Shown here: in pieces, positions 13,935 through 28,430 of the stretch | How positions within the stretch are numbered: the first letter of the stretch is position 1 | Layout of the letters: each line of letters begins with the position of its first letter | NCBI GenBank assembly: GCA_937873395.1 | Contig: CALMYH010000064.1 | Span: forward strand, 1 to 64,000 | Origin: an uncultured Burkholderiales bacterium | GTDB taxonomy: Bacteria > Pseudomonadota > Gammaproteobacteria > Burkholderiales > Burkholderiaceae_C | Length of the DNA stretch: 64,000 nucleotides | Direction: 5' to 3' | Made by a program: the position numbers and the translations under genes | The notes under the pieces: model-generated | What the model was told of the DNA's origin: nothing | What the model saw: only the letters and a program-made list of their open reading frames with translations | Database searches by the model: none

Positions 13935-15041
13935 TCAGAGGTGCGCCAGCGGATGGCCCCAGACCGGCCAGGGCGAACGGAAGAATCCCTGGACCATGTC
14001 CGGGGTGACATCTTCTACCCGTGCCGGCTGCCAGCGCGGGCTGTGATCCTTGTCGATGGCGAGCGCGCGGATGCCCTCGACCGTTTCACTGGCGGTGGCG
14101 CTGCGTCCCAGGTGGCCGGCATGGAAGCAGTGGCGCACCAGGTCGCGTTCCATGCGCAGGTTCTCCGCCAGTCCCATGTGACGGGCCCGACGGATCTGCT
14201 CCAGCACCACGTGCAGCATCAGGGGCGAACGGGTGCGCAGCACGGCCGCGGTGTCCTTGGCCCAAGCGGATGCAGACACTTCCAGAGAGTCCAGAATGGC
14301 CGTGACCCTGGCAAGACCGAAATGCGCGTTGACCTCATCCAGGGACCAGTCTGGCTGGGGTGTGGTGCGCGACTGGTGCGTGCGGCACCAGCGCTCGACA
14401 GCCTCTCCCGATTCAAAGGGGGTGCTGGCCAGGGTCTCCCACAACGAAGCCAGGCGCGAGCTCTCGATCACCACATCGGCCAGGCCGGCGGCCAGGGCCT
14501 GCGGTGCGGCCAACACCCGGCCGGTGAGGGCCAGATACTCCCCCAGGTGTCCCGGACAACGGCTGAGAAAGAATCCACCCCCGACGTCCGGGAACAGGCC
14601 GATGTGCGTCTCCGGCATGGCCAGCTTGCTGCGCTCGGTGACCACCCGGAGGCTGGCGCCCTGACTGATGCCCATGCCGCCACCCATGCAGATGCCGTCC
14701 ATGAAGGCGATGTAGGGTTTCGGGTAGGTGTGAATCAGGTGGTTGAGGGCGTATTCTTCGGTGAAGAAGTCTTCCAGCGCAGGGTCTCCGGCGAGGGCCG
14801 CCTGATGGAAAAAGCGGATGTCGCCGCCCGCACAGAAGGCCCCGAACGGTCCTTCCTTGCCGGTGCCACGGATGGCCACCGCCAGCACCTGCCCATCGTC
14901 TCGCCAGCGCCGCAGGGCCGCGGTGAGGTCGCGGACCATCGACAGTGAGAGCGCGTTCAGTGCCTTGGGCCGGTTCAGCGTCAGGCAACCGACCCGTCCG
15001 CGGATTTCGGCCAGGACGAAGGAATCATCGGTGGTGTGCAT
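13935..15041 (-). CDS. Enoyl-CoA hydratase/isomerase family protein, 3-hydroxyisobutyryl-CoA hydrolase type
   Basis: This 368-residue crotonase-fold protein is much longer than simple enoyl-CoA hydratases (about 260) and matches the HIBCH class in length. The oxyanion-hole region GAFCAGGDIRFF and GICMGGGMGISQGASLRVVTERSKLAMPETHIGLFPDVGGG contain the residues typical of 3-hydroxyisobutyryl-CoA hydrolases in valine breakdown. The ATG at 15041 follows GGAGAA; the open frame continues upstream antisense to the neighbouring gene but is not coding. It overlaps the transporter gene by 17 bases. Other crotonase thioesters as substrate cannot be excluded. Confidence 0.85.
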   Translation of the reverse strand: MHTTDDSFVLAEIRGRVGCLTLNRPKALNALSLSMVRDLTAALRRWRDDGQVLAVAIRGTGKEGPFGAFCAGGDIRFFHQAALAGDPALEDFFTEEYALNHLIHTYPKPYIAFMDGICMGGGMGISQGASLRVVTERSKLAMPETHIGLFPDVGGGFFLSRCPGHLGEYLALTGRVLAAPQALAAGLADVVIESSRLASLWETLASTPFESGEAVERWCRTHQSRTTPQPDWSLDEVNAHFGLARVTAILDSLEVSASAWAKDTAAVLRTRSPLMLHVVLEQIRRARHMGLAENLRMERDLVRHCFHAGHLGRSATASETVEGIRALAIDKDHSPRWQPARVEDVTPDMVQGFFRSPWPVWGHPLAHL

Positions 15042-16092
15042 GGGATTCTCCTGGGGGAATGGATGCGGGATCGGATCCGTCCGGCGTGGCCTGCAGGGTC
15101 TGGATACGCGGCACGGAGCGTCGGCTGCGCCATCCCAGCAGTTCGTTGGCCACCAGGGCGCCGATGACCAGGCTGCCGCCGGCGACAACTTCGGGGCCCG
15201 GCGATTCGCCGGCGCCGATCCAGGCCAGCAGGATGCCGAAGATGACTTCCAGCAGGGCCAGCAGCGAGACCTCGGGTGCCTTGAGCACCCGCGCACAGAC
15301 CACCGACAGGGTGCACGGAATGGCCAGCTGGAACAGGCCCAGCCCGGCCAGCCACGCGATGTCACTGGCTGTGGCGATGAAGGGAAAGGCCAGCGGCAGG
15401 GTGAGCAGGCTGGAAATCAGGGCGCCCAGCAGCACGGAAGGCACGAGGTCGATGCGTTCGCCCTGCGTCTGGCTGCGCTGGACCACCGTCCAGTTCACCG
15501 CGCCGGCCAGGGGCACGCACAGCGCGATCAGGGAACCGACGATGAGGTCCGAGACACCGGACTGCGGATCGCTGAAGGCCTGCAGAAACTGGCTGCCGTA
15601 CATGTAGATGATGCCGGCCCCGGCCAGCACCACGGCCGTCCAGGTGCGCAGCGGCAGCGGCTGACCGATCAGCAGGCGCGCGAGCAAGGCGGTGAAAAGC
15701 GGCCCCAGCGCCATGATGATGAGCACGTTGGCCACGCGCGTGAAGGTCAGGGCCAGCATGAAGGCCGTGAACATCACGCTCCAGCAGATGCCCGAAATCC
15801 AGAAAGCGCCGGATTCCGGCTGCAGGCCCCAGTGACGGTGCAGGAACCGGCCCAGGGCCGAGCGTTCGTCCACCGGTGCTGCGGCGAGCGCTGTGCCGGC
15901 GCGCCGCCACAGCGGCAGGATGATCAGCAGCGAGAGGGCCGTGAAAGCACTGCGCCAGAAGGTCACCTCGAAGCGCGCTGCCGATTCCAGCTGGCGCGTG
16001 ACCACACCGGCGATGGACCACAGCAGGGCCACCACCACCATCAGGAAAACCGCCTGGGTGTGGCCCAGGCGGTGAAGGAGTCGGAGAGGCAC
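15025..16092 (-). CDS. EamA/DMT family transporter
   Basis: This 355-residue inner-membrane protein has about ten hydrophobic helices in two EamA repeats. The first begins FLMVVVALLWSIAGVVTRQLE and the second runs from about residue 185. The family exports metabolites, amino acids or drugs; substrate unknown. A charged cytoplasmic tail of about 40 residues ends the protein. It lies 33 bases downstream of typA on the same strand and overlaps the hydrolase gene by 17 bases, so it may be co-transcribed with both. Confidence 0.85.
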   Translation of the reverse strand: MPLRLLHRLGHTQAVFLMVVVALLWSIAGVVTRQLESAARFEVTFWRSAFTALSLLIILPLWRRAGTALAAAPVDERSALGRFLHRHWGLQPESGAFWISGICWSVMFTAFMLALTFTRVANVLIIMALGPLFTALLARLLIGQPLPLRTWTAVVLAGAGIIYMYGSQFLQAFSDPQSGVSDLIVGSLIALCVPLAGAVNWTVVQRSQTQGERIDLVPSVLLGALISSLLTLPLAFPFIATASDIAWLAGLGLFQLAIPCTLSVVCARVLKAPEVSLLALLEVIFGILLAWIGAGESPGPEVVAGGSLVIGALVANELLGWRSRRSVPRIQTLQATPDGSDPASIPPGESHAHHR

Positions 16093-16125
16093 AGACGGTT
16101 CGCGATCGGCGGCCGGGCCGCGGGG

Positions 16126-17948
<1,823 letters not shown>

Positions 17949-17952
<4 letters not shown>

Positions 17953-18920
17953 GTTGCGATTTCCAGGATTTGCTGTATTTCGATGGGGCTCAGCAGACGC
18001 CCCGGTATCAGTTCGCCGGACCGGGTGTGGGCACTGCCCAGCAGCACGGAATCGGCCGGGTTTGCAGGGGCCGGGCCGAAAACGGCCACCTGCTCGTCAT
18101 CGGACCATGCGCCGCGGCGGCGCAGGCCATTGAGAAAACGCGCGGCATCGTCCGGCGACAGCGTGAGCGCCCGGTGGCCGGGCAGAAGCGCCTGGACCGG
18201 CAGCAGCCGCTGCTGGCGCGCCTCGTCCGGCAGGGCCTCCAGTGCCTCCAGCGTGATGCACTGGTCGACCACGAACGGGCCGGTCTGCACGCGGCGCAGC
18301 AGGCTCAGGTGTCCCCCGCAGCCCAGGGCGCGGGCGATGTCCTCGCCCAGGGTGCGGATGTAGGTGCCTTTGGAGCAGCGGACCCTCAGGCGCAACCGAG
18401 GTGTCTCGCTCTGCAGGTCCAGGGCCAGCAGCTCCAGTTCGTGGATGGTGACGGCCCGTGCCTCACGCGCGACATCGACGCCGTCCCGGGCGTATTCGTA
18501 GAGCGGCTTGCCGTCTTTCTTGAGCGCGCTGTGCATCGGGGGCACCTGGGTGATGGGGCCGGTGAAGGCGTCCAGCGCCTCGACGACCTGTCCCACGGTG
18601 CAGGTCACGGGTCGGGTTTCGATGACGTCGCCCTCCGCGTCGCCGGTGGATGTGGTGACGCCCAGTCGCACCACCGTCTCATAGGTCTTGTCGGCGTCCA
18701 GATGCAACTGGCTGAATTTGGTGGCGGCCCCGAAGCAGATCGGCAGCACACCGGTGGCCAGGGGGTCGAGGGTGCCGGTGTGGCCGGCCTTCTCGGCACG
18801 CAGCAGCCACTTGGCCTTCTGCAAAGCCTGGTTGCTGGAGAGGCCCAGCGGCTTGTCGAGCAACAACACCCCATGCACAGGGCGCCGCTGCACCCTGGTG
18901 CGTGGCGCGTCCATGCTCAT
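17949..18920 (-). CDS. truB: tRNA pseudouridine(55) synthase TruB
   Basis: This 323-residue enzyme makes pseudouridine 55 in the T-loop of tRNAs. The catalytic Asp52 lies in [14 protein letters not shown], preceded by [15 protein letters not shown]. The [17 protein letters not shown] motif and a C-terminal PUA-like part follow. It overlaps rbfA upstream and typA downstream by four bases each, so all three are tightly coupled. Its place behind rbfA is conserved in proteobacteria. Confidence 0.95.
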
Positions 18921-19285
18921 TCTTCCTTGGCGCGGGAGGAAACGGCCTTGGCGATCAGCGCATTCATGTCGGCCGCACGCTCGGTGGTGCGGTCGAACAC
19001 GAAATGCAGCGTCGGCACGGTGTGGATGTGCAGGCGCTTGAACAACCCGTTGCGCAGGAAACCCGCTGCCGCGTTCAGTCCGGCCGTTGCCTCGTCCGGA
19101 TTGCCGGTCAGCAGGCTGAAAAACACCTTGGCATGGGCGTAGTCGGGCGTGACCTCTACCGCGTTGATGGTGACCATGCCGACGCGCGGATCCTTGAGCT
19201 CGCGCGCGATCAGCTCGGCCAGATCACGCTGGATCTGGTCGGCTACGCGGAACCCGCGGTTCGGAACGGATGGCTTTCGGGGCAT
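18917..19285 (-). CDS. rbfA: Ribosome-binding factor A
   Basis: This 122-residue KH-fold protein acts in late 30S subunit maturation at the 16S rRNA 5' end. Typical elements are [45 protein letters not shown] and the helix [26 protein letters not shown]. It begins three bases after the infB stop and overlaps truB by four bases. Confidence 0.95.
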   Translation of the reverse strand: MPRKPSVPNRGFRVADQIQRDLAELIARELKDPRVGMVTINAVEVTPDYAHAKVFFSLLTGNPDEATAGLNAAAGFLRNGLFKRLHIHTVPTLHFVFDRTTERAADMNALIAKAVSSRAKEE

Positions 19286-19288
19286 GGC

Positions 19289-22117
19289 TTAAAGCGTCCG
19301 GGCGATTTCCTTGATCTCGAAGAACTCCAGCTGATCACCTTCCTTGATGTCGTTGTAGTTCTTGAGCTTGATACCGCACTCGAAGCCCTCCTTGACTTCG
19401 CGCACGTCGTCCTTGAGACGCTTGAGCGATTCGACTTCGCCGGTGTAGACGACCACGTTGTCGCGCAGCAGGCGGAAGTGCGCGCTGCGGGTGACCTGGC
19501 CCGAGGTGACCATACAGCCGGCCACGGTGCCGATCTTGGAGGCCACGAACACGGTGCGGATTTCGGCGGTGCCGATGTCCTCTTCGCGTTTCTCGGGTGC
19601 CAGCATGCCGGACATGGCGGCCTTGAGCTCATCCACGGCGTCGTAGATGATGTTGTAGTAGTGCAGATCGACGTCGTTGCCCTCGGCCAGCTTGCGGGCG
19701 CCGGCGTCGGCGCGCACGTTGAAGCCGATCACGATGGCGCGCGAGGCAATGGCCAGGTTGACGTCCGACTCGCTGATGCCACCGACCCCGGCATAGACCA
19801 GCTGTACTTTCACTTCGTCGGTCGACAGCTTGAGCAGCGAAGTCGACAGCGCCTCCTGCGAGCCCTGGACGTCGGCCTTGATGATGATGGGCAGGGTCTT
19901 GACCTCGCCGGCAGTCATGTCGGAGAACATGTTCTCCAGCTTGGCGGCCTGTTGCTTGGCCAGCTTGGTGCTGCGGTACTTGCCGGCGCGGTAGGTCGCG
20001 ATTTCGCGGGCACGGCGCTCGTCGGACATCACCATGAACTCGTCCCCGGCCTGCGGCACCTCGGCTAGGCCCTGGATTTCCACCGGAATGGACGGGCCGG
20101 CTTCCTTGGCGGGCTTGCCATTTTCATCCAGCATGGCACGCACACGCCCGGAAGTCTGGCCGGCCAGTACCACGTCGCCCACCTTGAGCGTGCCGGACTG
20201 GACCAGCACGGTGGCCACGGCGCCACGGCCTTTGTCCAGACGGGCCTCGATCACCAGGCCTTTGGCCATGGCGTCAACCGGCGCCTGCAGCTCCAGCACC
20301 TCGGCCTGGAGCAGCACCTGCTCAAGCAGATCGTCGATGCCCATGCCGGTCTTGGCAGACACCGCCACAAAGGGCGAGTCGCCACCGAACTCTTCCGGCA
20401 CGACCTGCTCGGCCACGAGCTCGGCCTTGACCTTCTCGATGTTGGCCTCGGGCTTGTCGGCCTTGGTGATGGCCACCACGATCGGCACCTCGGCCGCCTT
20501 GGCGTGCTTGATGGCTTCCTTGGTCTGGGGCATGACACCGTCGTCGGCCGCACAGACCAGGATGACGATGTCGGTGGCCTGGGCACCGCGTGCCCGCATG
20601 GCGGTGAAGGCCTCGTGACCGGGGGTGTCCAGGAAGGTCACCATGCCGCGCGGCGTGTCCACATGGTAGGCACCGATGTGCTGCGTGATGCCGCCGGCCT
20701 CGCCTGCGGCCACCTTGGCCCGACGGATGTAGTCGAGCAGGGAGGTCTTGCCGTGGTCGACGTGGCCCATGACGGTGACCACCGGTGCGCGAGCCCTGAG
20801 CTCGGCCTGCTGTCCGGAGACTTCCTCTTCGGTGAAAGCTTCCGGGTCGTCCAGGGCCGCCTGGATGGCCTTGTGGCCCAGTTCCTCGACCACGATCATG
20901 GCGGTGTCCTGGTCCAGCGACTGGTTGATGGTGACCATCTGGCCCAGCTTCATCAATTGCTTGATGACCTCAGACGACTTCAGGCTCATCTTGTGCGCCA
21001 GTTCGGACACGGTGATCGTCTCCGGCACATGCACTTCAATCACCTTGATCTCGGTCGGAGCCACAAATGCGCTGCCACCGTCGCGGCTGTCGCGGTCGCC
21101 ACGGCGACCGCCGCCCTTGGGCCCGCCACGCCAGTTGGAGCGTCCCGCGCTGGTGTCGCCCCGGGTCTTGATTTCCTTCTTCTTGGCGGCGTCGTCCTTC
21201 CAGGTCGACGAGAGGTTCTCGGACTTGATCTCTTTCTTGCCGGCGCCGACGGTGCCTGCCGGCTTGGCCGCTCCCGGGGTTCCCGCCGGCTTGTGCAGCG
21301 TGCCCTTCAGGCCCGCCTTGGGGTCTGGAGTGGGTTCCGGCTTCTTGGCCACCAGGGTTTTGGCAGGAGCCGCCATCATGGCGCGGATGCTGGCAGCCTC
21401 CGCTTCGGCCTTGCGACGGCGTTCGACCAGCTCCTGGGCACGCTGCTCCTCCGCCTCGCGGGCCTGGGCCTGGGCCTGAGCGCGTGCCTCACCTTCCAGC
21501 TTGCGGGCTTCGGCCGCCTGCTCCTTTGCCTGGGTGTCGGGCAAGGGCTGCGGCTCACTGCTTTGAGACAGGCGCGCCGCCTCTTCGGCCTGGCGGGCAC
21601 GTTCGGCCGCTGCGCGCTCCTGCTCGGCCTGGGCCTGACGTGCTTCTTCGGCCTCGCGTTCGAGACGCTTCTGAGCCAGTTCTTCTTCCTGGCGCCGCAA
21701 CAGTTCAGCCTGCCGGCGAGCTTCTTCTTCGCGGCGGGCCAGTTCCTCGGTGTCGATGACCGGCGTCTGGGCCTGCTCTTCGGGTGCCGACCTGCCCCCC
21801 TCGATGACGGCTTCGTCATCGCGTTTGATGAAGGTGCGCTTCTTGCGCACTTCGACCTGGATGGTCCGGGCCCGGCCGGTGGCATCGGCCTGCTTGATCT
21901 CGGTGGTGGATTTCTTCACCAGCGTGATCTTCTTGCGCTCACCACCGGCCGTGCCGTGGCTGGCCTTGAGGTGGTTGAGCAGCATCTGCTTGTCCGATTC
22001 ATTGATCGGGTCTGAGCCGGATGCCTTGGGCACGCCGGCCGCGGACAATTGTTCCAGCAGCAGGGACGTGGGTTTGTTCAGTTCGGCGGCCAGATCGGCA
22101 ACGGTGGTACTGGTCAT
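19289..22117 (-). CDS. infB: Translation initiation factor IF-2
   Basis: This 942-residue GTPase delivers initiator tRNA to the 30S subunit. An N-terminal IF2_N module (1-55) is followed by a long Glu/Arg/Ala coiled coil (about 120-245) and a Gly/Lys/Arg linker. A second N-terminal module (about 355-405) precedes the G domain, with GHVDHGKTS at about 451-459, DTPGHEAF and TKADKP. Domains II-IV end in [10 protein letters not shown]. Length and architecture are typical of betaproteobacteria. It sits between nusA (29 bases upstream) and rbfA. Confidence 0.97.
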   Translation of the reverse strand: MTSTTVADLAAELNKPTSLLLEQLSAAGVPKASGSDPINESDKQMLLNHLKASHGTAGGERKKITLVKKSTTEIKQADATGRARTIQVEVRKKRTFIKRDDEAVIEGGRSAPEEQAQTPVIDTEELARREEEARRQAELLRRQEEELAQKRLEREAEEARQAQAEQERAAAERARQAEEAARLSQSSEPQPLPDTQAKEQAAEARKLEGEARAQAQAQAREAEEQRAQELVERRRKAEAEAASIRAMMAAPAKTLVAKKPEPTPDPKAGLKGTLHKPAGTPGAAKPAGTVGAGKKEIKSENLSSTWKDDAAKKKEIKTRGDTSAGRSNWRGGPKGGGRRGDRDSRDGGSAFVAPTEIKVIEVHVPETITVSELAHKMSLKSSEVIKQLMKLGQMVTINQSLDQDTAMIVVEELGHKAIQAALDDPEAFTEEEVSGQQAELRARAPVVTVMGHVDHGKTSLLDYIRRAKVAAGEAGGITQHIGAYHVDTPRGMVTFLDTPGHEAFTAMRARGAQATDIVILVCAADDGVMPQTKEAIKHAKAAEVPIVVAITKADKPEANIEKVKAELVAEQVVPEEFGGDSPFVAVSAKTGMGIDDLLEQVLLQAEVLELQAPVDAMAKGLVIEARLDKGRGAVATVLVQSGTLKVGDVVLAGQTSGRVRAMLDENGKPAKEAGPSIPVEIQGLAEVPQAGDEFMVMSDERRAREIATYRAGKYRSTKLAKQQAAKLENMFSDMTAGEVKTLPIIIKADVQGSQEALSTSLLKLSTDEVKVQLVYAGVGGISESDVNLAIASRAIVIGFNVRADAGARKLAEGNDVDLHYYNIIYDAVDELKAAMSGMLAPEKREEDIGTAEIRTVFVASKIGTVAGCMVTSGQVTRSAHFRLLRDNVVVYTGEVESLKRLKDDVREVKEGFECGIKLKNYNDIKEGDQLEFFEIKEIARTL

Positions 22118-22146
22118 AAATTCTTTTCTCCGCTGGGGCCTCCGGG

Positions 22147-23646
22147 TCAGCTCGACGCCTGGGTTTCGTCGCCGGTGAACCAGTGTGCGCGCGCCAGCAT
22201 GATGAGGCGGGTCGCATCGTCCGGCGTCTGACCGGTGATTTCGGTCAGTTCGTCGGTGGCCAGATCGGCCAGATCGTCACGGGTGTGCACGCCGGCTTCG
22301 GCCAGCTTGCCGATCAGTTCGGGGTTCATGCCTTCGAGGTCGCGCAGATCCTGGGAGACTTCCTCCACGCTCTCTTCGCGGGCGATTTCCATCGTCAGCA
22401 GGGCGTCCTTGGCCCGGGCGCGCAGTTCGTTGACCGTCTCCTCGTCGAAGGATTCAATCTCCAGCATCTCCTGCAAGGGCACATAGGCCACCTCTTCCAG
22501 GCTGGTGAAACCTTCCTCGATCAGGATGTCGGCGATCTCCTGGTCCACATCGAGCTTGGACATGAACAGCTTGCGGATGACCTCGGCCTCCTCGGCCTGT
22601 TTCTGGGCCGACTCGTCGGCCGTCATGATGTTGATCTTCCAGCCGGTCAGTTCGGATGCCAGTCGCACGTTCTGGCCGCCCCGGCCGATGGCGATGGCCA
22701 GGTTTTCCTCGTCCACCACCACGTCCATGGCATGCCGTTCTTCGTCGACCACGATCGACACCACATTGGCCGGTGCCAGCGCGCCGATGACGAACTGGGC
22801 CGGGTCTTCGCTCCAGAGCACGATGTCGACACGCTCACCGGCCAGTTCGTTGGTGACGGCGTTCACCCGGGATCCGCGCACCCCCACGCAGGTGCCGATC
22901 GGATCGATGCGCTTGTCGTGCGACAGCACGGCGATCTTGGCGCGCGAACCGGGGTCCCGGGCGCAGGTCTTGATCTCCAGCAGACCCTGTTCGATCTCGG
23001 GCACCTCCTGGCGGAACAGTTCGATCATGAACTCCGGTGCCGCGCGCGAGAGCAGAATGGGAGCGCCACGCAGCGTCAGGTCCACTTCCATGATCATCGC
23101 GCGCACGCGGTCGCCACTGCGGAAGTTTTCCTTCGGAATCGTTTCGCCCCGCTTGAGGCGCCCTTCGACGCGTCCGCTCTCGACGATCAGGTCCCCCTTG
23201 TCCATGCGCTTGACGGTGCCGACAAAAATCTTGTCACCGCGGCTCATGAAGTCGTTGAGCAGCATCTCGCGCTCGGCGTCGCGGATCTTCTGCAGGATCA
23301 CCTGCTTGGCCGCCATGGCACCGATGCGGCCAATGGGGACACTCTCCACCGGCTTCTCAATGTAGTCGCCTTCCTCGATATCGGGAATTTCATCGCGCGC
23401 ATCGGAGACCAGTTCCTCGGCATCCGGATTCTGCAGGCCAGCCTCATCGGGCACGACCAGCCAGCGGCGGAAGGTTTCGTAGGCGCCGGTGTCCGGGTTC
23501 ATGGCCACGCGGATGTCGACATCGCCCTTGTAGAGTTTCTTGGTGGCCGAAGCCAGCGCCTGCTCGACAGCGCCCAGCACCAGGTCACGCTCGACATTCT
23601 TCTCGCGCGAGATGGCATCGATCAGCATCAACATTTCGCGGTTCAT
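22147..23646 (-). CDS. nusA: Transcription termination/antitermination factor NusA
   Basis: This 499-residue RNA polymerase-binding factor has an N-terminal polymerase-binding domain (1-125), an S1 domain (about 135-200) and two KH domains (about 205-345, including [22 protein letters not shown] and [15 protein letters not shown]). Two acidic helix-hairpin-helix repeats occupy the C-terminus (about 360-490), as in E. coli NusA. It lies between rimP and infB in the conserved order. Confidence 0.97.
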   Translation of the reverse strand: MNREMLMLIDAISREKNVERDLVLGAVEQALASATKKLYKGDVDIRVAMNPDTGAYETFRRWLVVPDEAGLQNPDAEELVSDARDEIPDIEEGDYIEKPVESVPIGRIGAMAAKQVILQKIRDAEREMLLNDFMSRGDKIFVGTVKRMDKGDLIVESGRVEGRLKRGETIPKENFRSGDRVRAMIMEVDLTLRGAPILLSRAAPEFMIELFRQEVPEIEQGLLEIKTCARDPGSRAKIAVLSHDKRIDPIGTCVGVRGSRVNAVTNELAGERVDIVLWSEDPAQFVIGALAPANVVSIVVDEERHAMDVVVDEENLAIAIGRGGQNVRLASELTGWKINIMTADESAQKQAEEAEVIRKLFMSKLDVDQEIADILIEEGFTSLEEVAYVPLQEMLEIESFDEETVNELRARAKDALLTMEIAREESVEEVSQDLRDLEGMNPELIGKLAEAGVHTRDDLADLATDELTEITGQTPDDATRLIMLARAHWFTGDETQASS

Positions 23647-23712
23647 TTCACTCGCCCACCTTTCCAGTATTGCTCTGCCGGCCCCGCCGGCCGATGTATT
23701 TGTCGGTTGTTG

Positions 23713-24324
23713 TCACTCGCCTGCCTTCGCATCCCTTGCCGGGGTCTGCCGGGGAGCAGGCGACTGCCGCCCCTTGAAATTCACGATCGGCGCCAGTCGC
23801 GCCTGTTGCACTTCGTCCAGTGAAAAAGCCAGCGCCTGCAAGGCAGCCGGGGGACGCTTTCTGCTCACGCGCTGACCTGGCTTGGGCGGCGGTTCGTCGC
23901 TCCAGACGATCTGCCACTGTCCGTCCTGTGGACCCGGCTCGAGCGTTCCGCGGAATTTCTTCCGGTTGGCCGCCACGCCCGAATCCGTGCTGCCGATGGG
24001 CGCCTTCAGGGTGATGTCCACCGTCTCGCCCAAAAAGCGCTGATAGTCTGACTCGTGGCGCAGCGGGCGATCGATGCCCGGGGACCCGACTTCAAGCCGC
24101 CGGTAGTCGACGGCTTCGACCTCCAGCAGATACTGCAGCTGCCTCGTCACACGCTCACAATCTTCCACGGTCACGAAGCGCTCCTCGGAGGGGGCATCCG
24201 GGCCTGGCGGTGTCCAAGGCCAGTCGATGGTCACGCGCAACAAGCCTCCCGCCGAACGCTCGAGGTCCACCAGGTCGAAACCCAGCCCTGAAACGGTTTG
24301 TGCAACGGTGTCTTGCCAGGCCAT
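23713..24324 (-). CDS. rimP: Ribosome maturation factor RimP
   Basis: This 203-residue protein acts in 30S subunit maturation. The N-terminal domain carries GFDLVDLERSAGGLLRVTIDWP and the signature DCERVTRQLQYLLEVEA...YRRLEVGSPGIDRPL. A C-terminal Sm-like domain follows, with an extra Pro-rich tail of about 20 residues. I chose the ATG at 24324, which gives the expected N-terminus; the open frame extends upstream without support. It is the first gene of the operon ending at typA or beyond. Confidence 0.93.
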   Translation of the reverse strand: MAWQDTVAQTVSGLGFDLVDLERSAGGLLRVTIDWPWTPPGPDAPSEERFVTVEDCERVTRQLQYLLEVEAVDYRRLEVGSPGIDRPLRHESDYQRFLGETVDITLKAPIGSTDSGVAANRKKFRGTLEPGPQDGQWQIVWSDEPPPKPGQRVSRKRPPAALQALAFSLDEVQQARLAPIVNFKGRQSPAPRQTPARDAKAGE

Positions 24325-24437
24325 GGGGTCGTGAAGGGTCTGAAACAGATGTCGGTCAGGTCGGTCAATCGGGGCTGGCGCTGCAAGAAAGCGCCGTTCA
24401 AGACGGCGTTTTTTCGGGCGGCGCAAACCGTTCGGCC

Positions 24438-24469
24438 AAAAAAAATGGGCCGGTGTAACCCGCCCATTT
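24438..24469 (-). terminator. Intrinsic terminator upstream of rimP (minus strand)
   Basis: Read on the minus strand, AAATGGGC pairs with GCCCATTT around a small inner GGT/ACC stem, followed by eight T. It ends transcripts coming from the DUF2788/DUF2189 side and separates them from the rimP operon. The remaining bases of 24325-24562 show no gene. Confidence 0.8.
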
Positions 24470-24562
24470 GGTCGTGAAGCGCTTATTTTAACGCGAAGAA
24501 GGCGTCAATTCAAGCGAGGACCGGCACTTTTTCCGGTGTTCAGCCCCCCGCAACGGGCGCGT

Positions 24563-24784
24563 TCAGATGCCAAGCAGCCACTGGATGAGGTTTTTGGCCA
24601 GAAAACCCAGCATGCCGAAGGAGAGCACCAGAAACAGGATGAAGGTGCCGAACTTGCCGGCCTTGGACTCCTTGGCCAGGTTCAGGACGATGAACAGCAT
24701 GTACAGAATGAATGCCCCGACCCCGAACGTCAGTCCGAACTGGGCGATCTGTCCCTCCGTGTAACCAAGAATGGTGTTGTCCAT
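24563..24784 (-). CDS. DUF2788 small membrane protein
   Basis: This 73-residue protein has two transmembrane helices (about 14-36 and 47-70) separated by the polar loop NLAKESKAGKFGTF. The sequence matches my memory of the DUF2788 family, found mainly in betaproteobacteria; its function is unknown. It lies 12 bases downstream of the DUF2189 gene, likely in the same transcript, and is followed by an intrinsic terminator. Confidence 0.78.
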   Translation of the reverse strand: MDNTILGYTEGQIAQFGLTFGVGAFILYMLFIVLNLAKESKAGKFGTFILFLVLSFGMLGFLAKNLIQWLLGI

Positions 24785-24796
24785 GAAACTCTGAGG

Positions 24797-25585
24797 TCAG
24801 CTTCTCGCAGTCACCTGCTTGTAGGGAGAACCAGCGGTCAATTCCAGGTAGGCGTGCCAGCTGGCGTGGGCCAGCCAGGGGATGATGACGACCAGCCCCA
24901 GCATCGCGGTCAGCATGCCGACCCCCGAAAGGACGGCAATGATCACGGCCCACAGGGTCATGACGGCGGGATGGCTTGCCACCGTGCGCCAGCTCTCGGC
25001 CACGGCCAGGCTGACCGGGACGGGGGTGTCGATCAGCATGGGGATGGCCATGACGCTGGAGGCAAAAACGGGCGCCGCCAGCAAGGCCCCCATCAGAAGC
25101 CAGATTTCGAACAGACCCACCTCGCGCACCAGCACCACATGGCGCAGAAAGTCCAGAGGCTTTTCGATGGGCACTGGCGACAGGAGGGTGATCAGGCCGG
25201 CCGAGGTCAACACCCAGCCGGTTCCGGCCAGACCGAGCAGCAGTCCGAACCGAACCAGGCGCCCGTCCCCGGACCGCCACAGGCCGATCACCTCCTGCAG
25301 GCCGGCTTCGCGTCCGGCCGCCTGGCTTCGGCTGATGTGGTACAGACCGGTGGCGAGAATGGGTGCCACGATCAGAAAGCCTGAAAAGGCCCCGGCCAGC
25401 AGCCAGAAATGATCGCCGGCCAGCCATAGCACCAGCCAGCCGAACGTGCAGATGAGGGCCCCGTGCGCCAGTGCAGGCACCGGATTGCGCCGCAGATCGG
25501 ACCAGCCCAGGCGCAACCAGCGCAAAGGAGATCTGAGGTCGATTGGGGTCATGTGGGGCGGGGCGGAGGGGGTCGACATGGTCAT
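24797..25585 (-). CDS. DUF2189 family integral membrane protein
   Basis: This 262-residue protein has about six hydrophobic helices in the DUF2189 pattern: an N-terminal LRWLRLGWSDLRRNPVPALAHGAL amphipathic segment, then paired helices, ending in IIPWLAHASWHAYLEL. Function is unknown; some relatives are annotated as cytochrome c oxidase subunit I-like, which the sequence here does not support. The start at 25585 follows GAGGA at good spacing; an in-frame ATG two codons later is an alternative. The longer frame upstream lacks a ribosome site. Confidence 0.75.
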   Translation of the reverse strand: MTMSTPSAPPHMTPIDLRSPLRWLRLGWSDLRRNPVPALAHGALICTFGWLVLWLAGDHFWLLAGAFSGFLIVAPILATGLYHISRSQAAGREAGLQEVIGLWRSGDGRLVRFGLLLGLAGTGWVLTSAGLITLLSPVPIEKPLDFLRHVVLVREVGLFEIWLLMGALLAAPVFASSVMAIPMLIDTPVPVSLAVAESWRTVASHPAVMTLWAVIIAVLSGVGMLTAMLGLVVIIPWLAHASWHAYLELTAGSPYKQVTARS

Positions 25586-25727
25586 GAAGCGTCCTCGGTG
25601 GCAACCGGGAGCCGACCGACGTTTATAACGCGTCGGCTCCACAGCGGGCTTGACGAAAATCAACGACCACCTTACACGAAAGCCTGCGGCTTCGCGTTTC
25701 TCCCATGTGTTCGGGAGCGATGGCCGA

Positions 25728-27328
<1,601 letters not shown>

Positions 27329-27332
<4 letters not shown>

Positions 27333-28426
27333 CGGTCCTGCTTTCTGGGGTCGAGCGCGTCGCGCAGGGCATCCCCCATGAAGGTCAGCAACAACAGGGT
27401 CATGACCAGCACCGCGAAGGTGGACAGGGAAATCCACCAGGCGTCGATGTTGTTCTTGCCCTGGCTCAGCAACTCGCCCAGGGACGGGGTGCCCGGTGGC
27501 ACGCCCAGTCCCAGAAAGTCGAGCGAGGTCAGTGCCAGGATCGCGGCGCTCATGCGAAACGGCAGGAAGGTGACCACCGGTGTCATGCTGTTGGGCATGA
27601 CATGGCGCCAGATGATCTGCCAGTTGCTCAGCCCCATGGCCCGGGCCGCGCGCACATAGTCGAGCTGGCGGTTGCGCAGGAACTCGGCACGCACATAGTC
27701 TGACAGGCCCATCCAGCCGAACAGGCTCAGCAGCACCAGAAGCAGGCCCACGCTAGGAGCAAACACCGCCGAGAAGATGATCAGCAGGTACAGCTCCGGC
27801 ATGGAGCCCCAGATTTCGATGAAACGCTGAAAGGCCAGGTCGGTCTTGCCGCCAAAGAAGCCCTGGATGGCCCCGGTGATCACGCCCAGCAGCACCCCGA
27901 TGGCCGTCAGCGCCAGCGCAAACAGCACGCTGACCCGAAAGCCGTAAATCAGCTGGGCGAGCAGGTCGCGCCCGCGGTCGTCGGTGCCCAGCCAGTTCTC
28001 GCGCGAGGGGCCGGACGGGTTGGGCTCCCGTGCGAAGTAGTTCAGCGTTCTCGGTCCGTAGGGGTTCGGTGCGTAGATGGCCCAGTTGCCGCCCTGGGTG
28101 AGGCGCTCGCGGATGAACGGGTCCAGGTAGTCGGTGAGGGCCTCGAAGTCGCCGCCGAATGTGGTTTCGGGCAGGTCCTGCCAGATCGGGAAATAGGTCT
28201 GCCCCTCGTAACGCACGACCAGCGGCCGGTCGTTGGACAGCAGCTCGGCGAACAGGCTGGCCACCACCAGCACACAGAACAGCACCAGGCTCCAGAAACC
28301 GAGCCGGTTGCGCTTGAAGCGCAGCCAGGCCCGGCGGGCGGGAGACGGCGACACCCGCCCGCCCGCTGCCGCGACGCTGGCACCAGCACCAGCCGGTGGA
28401 ATGGCGGATGTGCCGGTCGGTGCCAT
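27329..28426 (-). CDS. yejE: Peptide ABC transporter permease YejE
   Basis: This 365-residue permease of the DppC type has an N-terminal Ala/Pro-rich cytoplasmic stretch, a first helix after RRAWLRFKRNRLGFWSLVLFCVL, a large periplasmic loop (about 65-145) and a cluster of helices with the EAA loop DYVRAARAMGLSNWQIIWRHVMPN. The long periplasmic insertion with LGTDDRGRDLLAQLIYGFR is typical of YejE. I chose the ATG at 28426, four bases after the yejB stop; an earlier ATG at 28465 would overlap yejB. Confidence 0.9.
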
Positions 28427-28430
28427 GGGC